Part shown: in pieces, positions 61,606-64,000 of the stretch | How the letters are laid out: each line of letters starts with the position of its first letter | How positions within the stretch are numbered: position 1 is the stretch's first letter | Source: Actimicrobium sp047621665 | GTDB taxonomy: Bacteria > Pseudomonadota > Gammaproteobacteria > Burkholderiales > Burkholderiaceae_D | Direction: 5' to 3' | DNA: 64,000 nucleotides | Assembly: GCA_047621665.1 (NCBI GenBank) | Contig: JBLHMB010000008.1 | Coordinates: 1 to 64,000 of the forward strand | Program-made: the position numbers and the translations under genes | The notes under the pieces: model-generated | The model's database searches: none | Told to the model about the DNA's origin: nothing | Seen by the model: only the letters and a program-made list of their open reading frames with translations

Positions 61606-62328
61606 TTAACGAGCGATGGCAGGTGCGACCAGCATTATCCGGTCAGCCAGCCAGTGTTCCAGTTCAAACAGGCTGGTGCAACTTGCATCGGGACGGACAT
61701 GCTCCGGCAGCACGCGGTCGAAGCGGTTCATCCAGACGGCGCGCAGACCGGCTTTTTGGGCACCGTCGACATCGAGCAGCGGATCATCGCCGACGTACAC
61801 GGTTTCGGCCGGGTCGACGTCCAGCGCCGCGCAGGCCGCGTGAAAAATGGCGGGATCCGGTTTTGCACTGCCGAACTGATGCGCAGCGATCGAGATGCGG
61901 AAGTGACCGGCCATGCCGATAGCGGCGAGGTCGGCCGAGCCATTCGAAATCGTGCCGAGCGCCACTTGCCCGGCCAGTCGTTCCAGTGCCGGTAACACAT
62001 CGTCATACGGAACCACCGCATTGCGGGCGTCGTTGAAGATGGTCATCGCGCCGTCAATGTGTACCGGGTCGGCACCGCTGGCATGGAATGCTTCGGTCAG
62101 ACCGGCGTGGCGCAGGCCGGGCAGATCGATACGGAAGCGCGGTTCTTCCTGCATGAGTGCCATGCGACGGGCGCGTAGGGTCTCGATGCTGTGGTCCTGC
62201 GTAACGGCGGGCGCACGTTCGCGCAGCCAGTCGAATAGCAAGTTTTCGGCACGAATAATGGTCGGTACGATAGGCCACAGCGTATCGTCGAGGTCGAACA
62301 GGACTGCCTTGATCGGTGCTGGTTGCAT
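61606..62328 (-). CDS. HAD family hydrolase
   Basis: This 240-residue phosphatase-like protein has HAD motifs I (VLFDLDDTLWPI), II (GTISNGSADL), III (GSAKPDPAIF) and IV (VYVGDDPLLDVDGA). The second acidic residue in motif I suits phosphatase activity; pyrimidine nucleotidase or phosphoglycolate-phosphatase-like roles are possible. It is probably co-transcribed with hrcA. Confidence 0.85.
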   Translation of the reverse strand: MQPAPIKAVLFDLDDTLWPIVPTIIRAENLLFDWLRERAPAVTQDHSIETLRARRMALMQEEPRFRIDLPGLRHAGLTEAFHASGADPVHIDGAMTIFNDARNAVVPYDDVLPALERLAGQVALGTISNGSADLAAIGMAGHFRISIAAHQFGSAKPDPAIFHAACAALDVDPAETVYVGDDPLLDVDGAQKAGLRAVWMNRFDRVLPEHVRPDASCTSLFELEHWLADRIMLVAPAIAR

Positions 62329-62416
62329 GGCGTGATTCTCTTCGGGGTGAAATACGCAGGTTGGTCCACTGTCGGCTTACTTCAAGTGGGCAGCAAATTA
62401 TGGTCTAATCCGAGGC

Positions 62417-63337
62417 ATGTCGCTCCCCATTCCCTCCGGCTTGCCGGTTCCTCCGTTAAAAACTATCGCCATCGTCGGCAAACCGACTGCAGTAGGCATC
62501 ACGCAATCGCTGTGCGAGATCGCTGATTTTCTGGTCGCCAGCGGTCGTGTTGTGGTGCTCGAACACGAGACGGCGCTGTCGACCGGCATGACCGGTTATC
62601 CGCTGATGACGCCAGAGCAGATCGGCACCAGCGCCGATGCCGCCATCGTCGTCGGCGGCGATGGCACGATGCTCGGCATTGCCCGTCAGCTGGCACCGTT
62701 CGATATACCGCTGATCGGCATCAACCAGGGGCGGCTCGGTTTCATGACCGATATTCCGCTGGAACGGATGATGCCGCTGCTGACCGATATATTTGACGGA
62801 AAAGTCGTCTCGGAGCGCCGCAGCCTGCTGGAAGGCGTGGTGTATCGCGAGGGCAAGCCGATCTTCAATGCGCTGGCCTTCAATGACGTGGTGGTGTCGC
62901 GCGGTGCCGGTTCCGGCATGGTCGAACTGCGCGTCGATGTCGATGGCCATTTTATGTATAACCAGCGTTCGGATGGACTGATCGTGGCGACGCCGACCGG
63001 GTCGACCGCCTACGCGCTGTCGGCTGGCGGTCCGTTGCTGCATCCGAGTCTGGATGGCATCGTGCTGGTGCCGATCGCGCCGCATGCGTTGTCGAACCGG
63101 CCTATCGTCTTGCCTGACTACAGCGAAATTATCATCACCGTTATCAGCGGGCGCGACACCAGCGTCAATTTTGATATGCAATCGCTAGCCAGTCTGCAAT
63201 TGCATGACCGCATTGTGATTCGTCGATCGGCCCATACCATCACTTTTTTGCATCCGCCGGGCTGGAGCTATTACGATACCCTGCGCGAGAAGTTGCACTG
63301 GAATGAGTATCCGTCGGTAGAAGGCCGGCTAAAATAG
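62417..63337 (+). CDS. nadK: NAD kinase
   Basis: This 306-residue enzyme makes NADP from NAD and ATP. It has the GGDGT motif (VVGGDGTMLGIAR), FNALAFNDVVVSRG and the glycine-rich LIVATPTGSTAYALSAGGP. The next gene, recN, follows 66 bases later, a common order. Confidence 0.97.
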   Translation: MSLPIPSGLPVPPLKTIAIVGKPTAVGITQSLCEIADFLVASGRVVVLEHETALSTGMTGYPLMTPEQIGTSADAAIVVGGDGTMLGIARQLAPFDIPLIGINQGRLGFMTDIPLERMMPLLTDIFDGKVVSERRSLLEGVVYREGKPIFNALAFNDVVVSRGAGSGMVELRVDVDGHFMYNQRSDGLIVATPTGSTAYALSAGGPLLHPSLDGIVLVPIAPHALSNRPIVLPDYSEIIITVISGRDTSVNFDMQSLASLQLHDRIVIRRSAHTITFLHPPGWSYYDTLREKLHWNEYPSVEGRLK

Positions 63338-63403
63338 CCACTTTGATTACGCCACCCGCAGGTCCCTGATCACCACGCCCCGGCCCACCTGAAAAGACTC
63401 TCC

Positions 63404-64000
63404 ATGCTGCGCACTTTAACCATTCGCGATTTTGTCATTGTCGATCTGATCGAGCTGGATTTTTCGGCCGGTTTTTCCGTCCTGACCGGCGAGACCGGTG
63501 CCGGTAAATCGATTCTGATCGATGCACTCGCGCTGGCATTGGGCGGCCGCGGCGACGCCAGCGTGGTGCGCGACGGTGCTGCCAAAGCCGATATCAGTGC
63601 CGACTATTCGACCTATGCCGAAGCCGACGCCTGGCTGGCCGAGCACGACTTTGCCAGTGCTGACGGCGGTGTGTTGTTGCGCCGGGTCATCGATAATGCC
63701 GGTCGCTCGAAAGCCTACATCAACGGCATTGCCGCCACCGCGACGCAGTTGCGCGATCTGGGCGAATTGCTGGTTGATATCCATGGCCAGCACGCGCACC
63801 AGTCGCTGCTCAAGACTGAGGCGCAACGCCAGTTGCTCGATACCCAGGCTAACTTGCAGGAACAGGTCAGGGCAGTGGGTGTGGCCTACAAAAGCTGGCG
63901 TGCACTTGGCAAGCAGCGCGAAGAATTTGAAGTCAATGCCAGGAACGTGCTGCTTGAACGCGAGCGGCTTGAGTGGCAGGTAGGCGAACTCGACAAGCTG
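63404..64000 (+). CDS. recN: DNA repair protein RecN, 3'-incomplete
   Basis: The first 199 codons of an SMC-like repair ATPase are present. It starts MLRTLTIRDFVIVDLIELDF, with Walker A TGETGAGKSILIDAL and the following GGRGDASVVRDG segment, and reaches the first coiled coil before the window ends. Relatives have about 550 residues. Confidence 0.95.
   Translation, partial: MLRTLTIRDFVIVDLIELDFSAGFSVLTGETGAGKSILIDALALALGGRGDASVVRDGAAKADISADYSTYAEADAWLAEHDFASADGGVLLRRVIDNAGRSKAYINGIAATATQLRDLGELLVDIHGQHAHQSLLKTEAQRQLLDTQANLQEQVRAVGVAYKSWRALGKQREEFEVNARNVLLERERLEWQVGELDKL

Overview
The window is chromosomal DNA of a betaproteobacterium, most likely a Burkholderiales member near Oxalobacteraceae. 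This is inferred from about 60% GC, the gene orders bamE/dapB beside fur, hrcA-HAD beside nadK-recN, recA-recX, sucC-sucD and a sigma-54 pilin, and protein styles typical of the group. Nearly all the DNA codes on one strand or the other. I saw no rRNA, tRNA, CRISPR array, phage or insertion sequence.

Region by region. 1-6460: one giant reading frame on the minus strand, at least 2,153 codons, running off the left edge; it carries an OmpA-like motif and long beta-rich stretches and is the least explained object here. 6.8-9.9 kb: a TetR regulator, an isoaspartyl-methyltransferase-like enzyme, a rhodanese and TolC. 10-14.8 kb: slyX, DUF2288, aquaporin, DUF1439 lipoprotein, uppP and recQ. 14.9-18.7 kb: DoxX-like protein, haloacid dehalogenase, a possible 30-residue peptide gene, an AraC regulator and an amidase. 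18.8-21.3 kb: an H-NOX gas sensor overlapping a GAF-GGDEF-EAL protein. 21.5-24.8 kb: the Anbu proteasome-like peptidase with alpha-E and circularly permuted ATP-grasp partners. 25-29.5 kb: a sodium:solute symporter with its small DUF4212 subunit and a two-component system, all in one overlapping operon.

29.6-35.4 kb: housekeeping genes recA (SOS box upstream), recX, DUF2889, sucC and sucD, preceded by a divergent proline-rich membrane protein. 35.6-37.8 kb: PP2C phosphatase, double-FHA protein and a sigma-54-driven type IV pilin. 38.1-40.3 kb: moaC and a BepA-like M48 protease. 40.3-40.8 kb: a gene-free patch made of at least four kinds of repeat. 40.8-43.2 kb: an ABC importer whose binding-protein gene has lost its 5' end. 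43.4-47.1 kb: polA and a Tat-exported dienelactone hydrolase.

47.2-58.5 kb looks like a purine and nucleoside scavenging island: a Tsx-like outer-membrane channel, a four-gene BMP-type nucleoside ABC importer, 8-oxoguanine deaminase, a UraD-allantoate amidohydrolase fusion, PuuE allantoinase and 5-hydroxyisourate hydrolase. It covers uptake and the steps from 8-oxoguanine to urate and from hydroxyisourate past allantoate; urate oxidase is not in the window. 58.5-64 kb: dapB, bamE, fur, hrcA, a HAD phosphatase, nadK and the first 199 codons of recN.

Two families of short palindromic repeats recur at gene 3' ends (6711 and 40319; 53838, 53915 and 60541), and a third REPIN-like inverted pair sits at 40623-40781.
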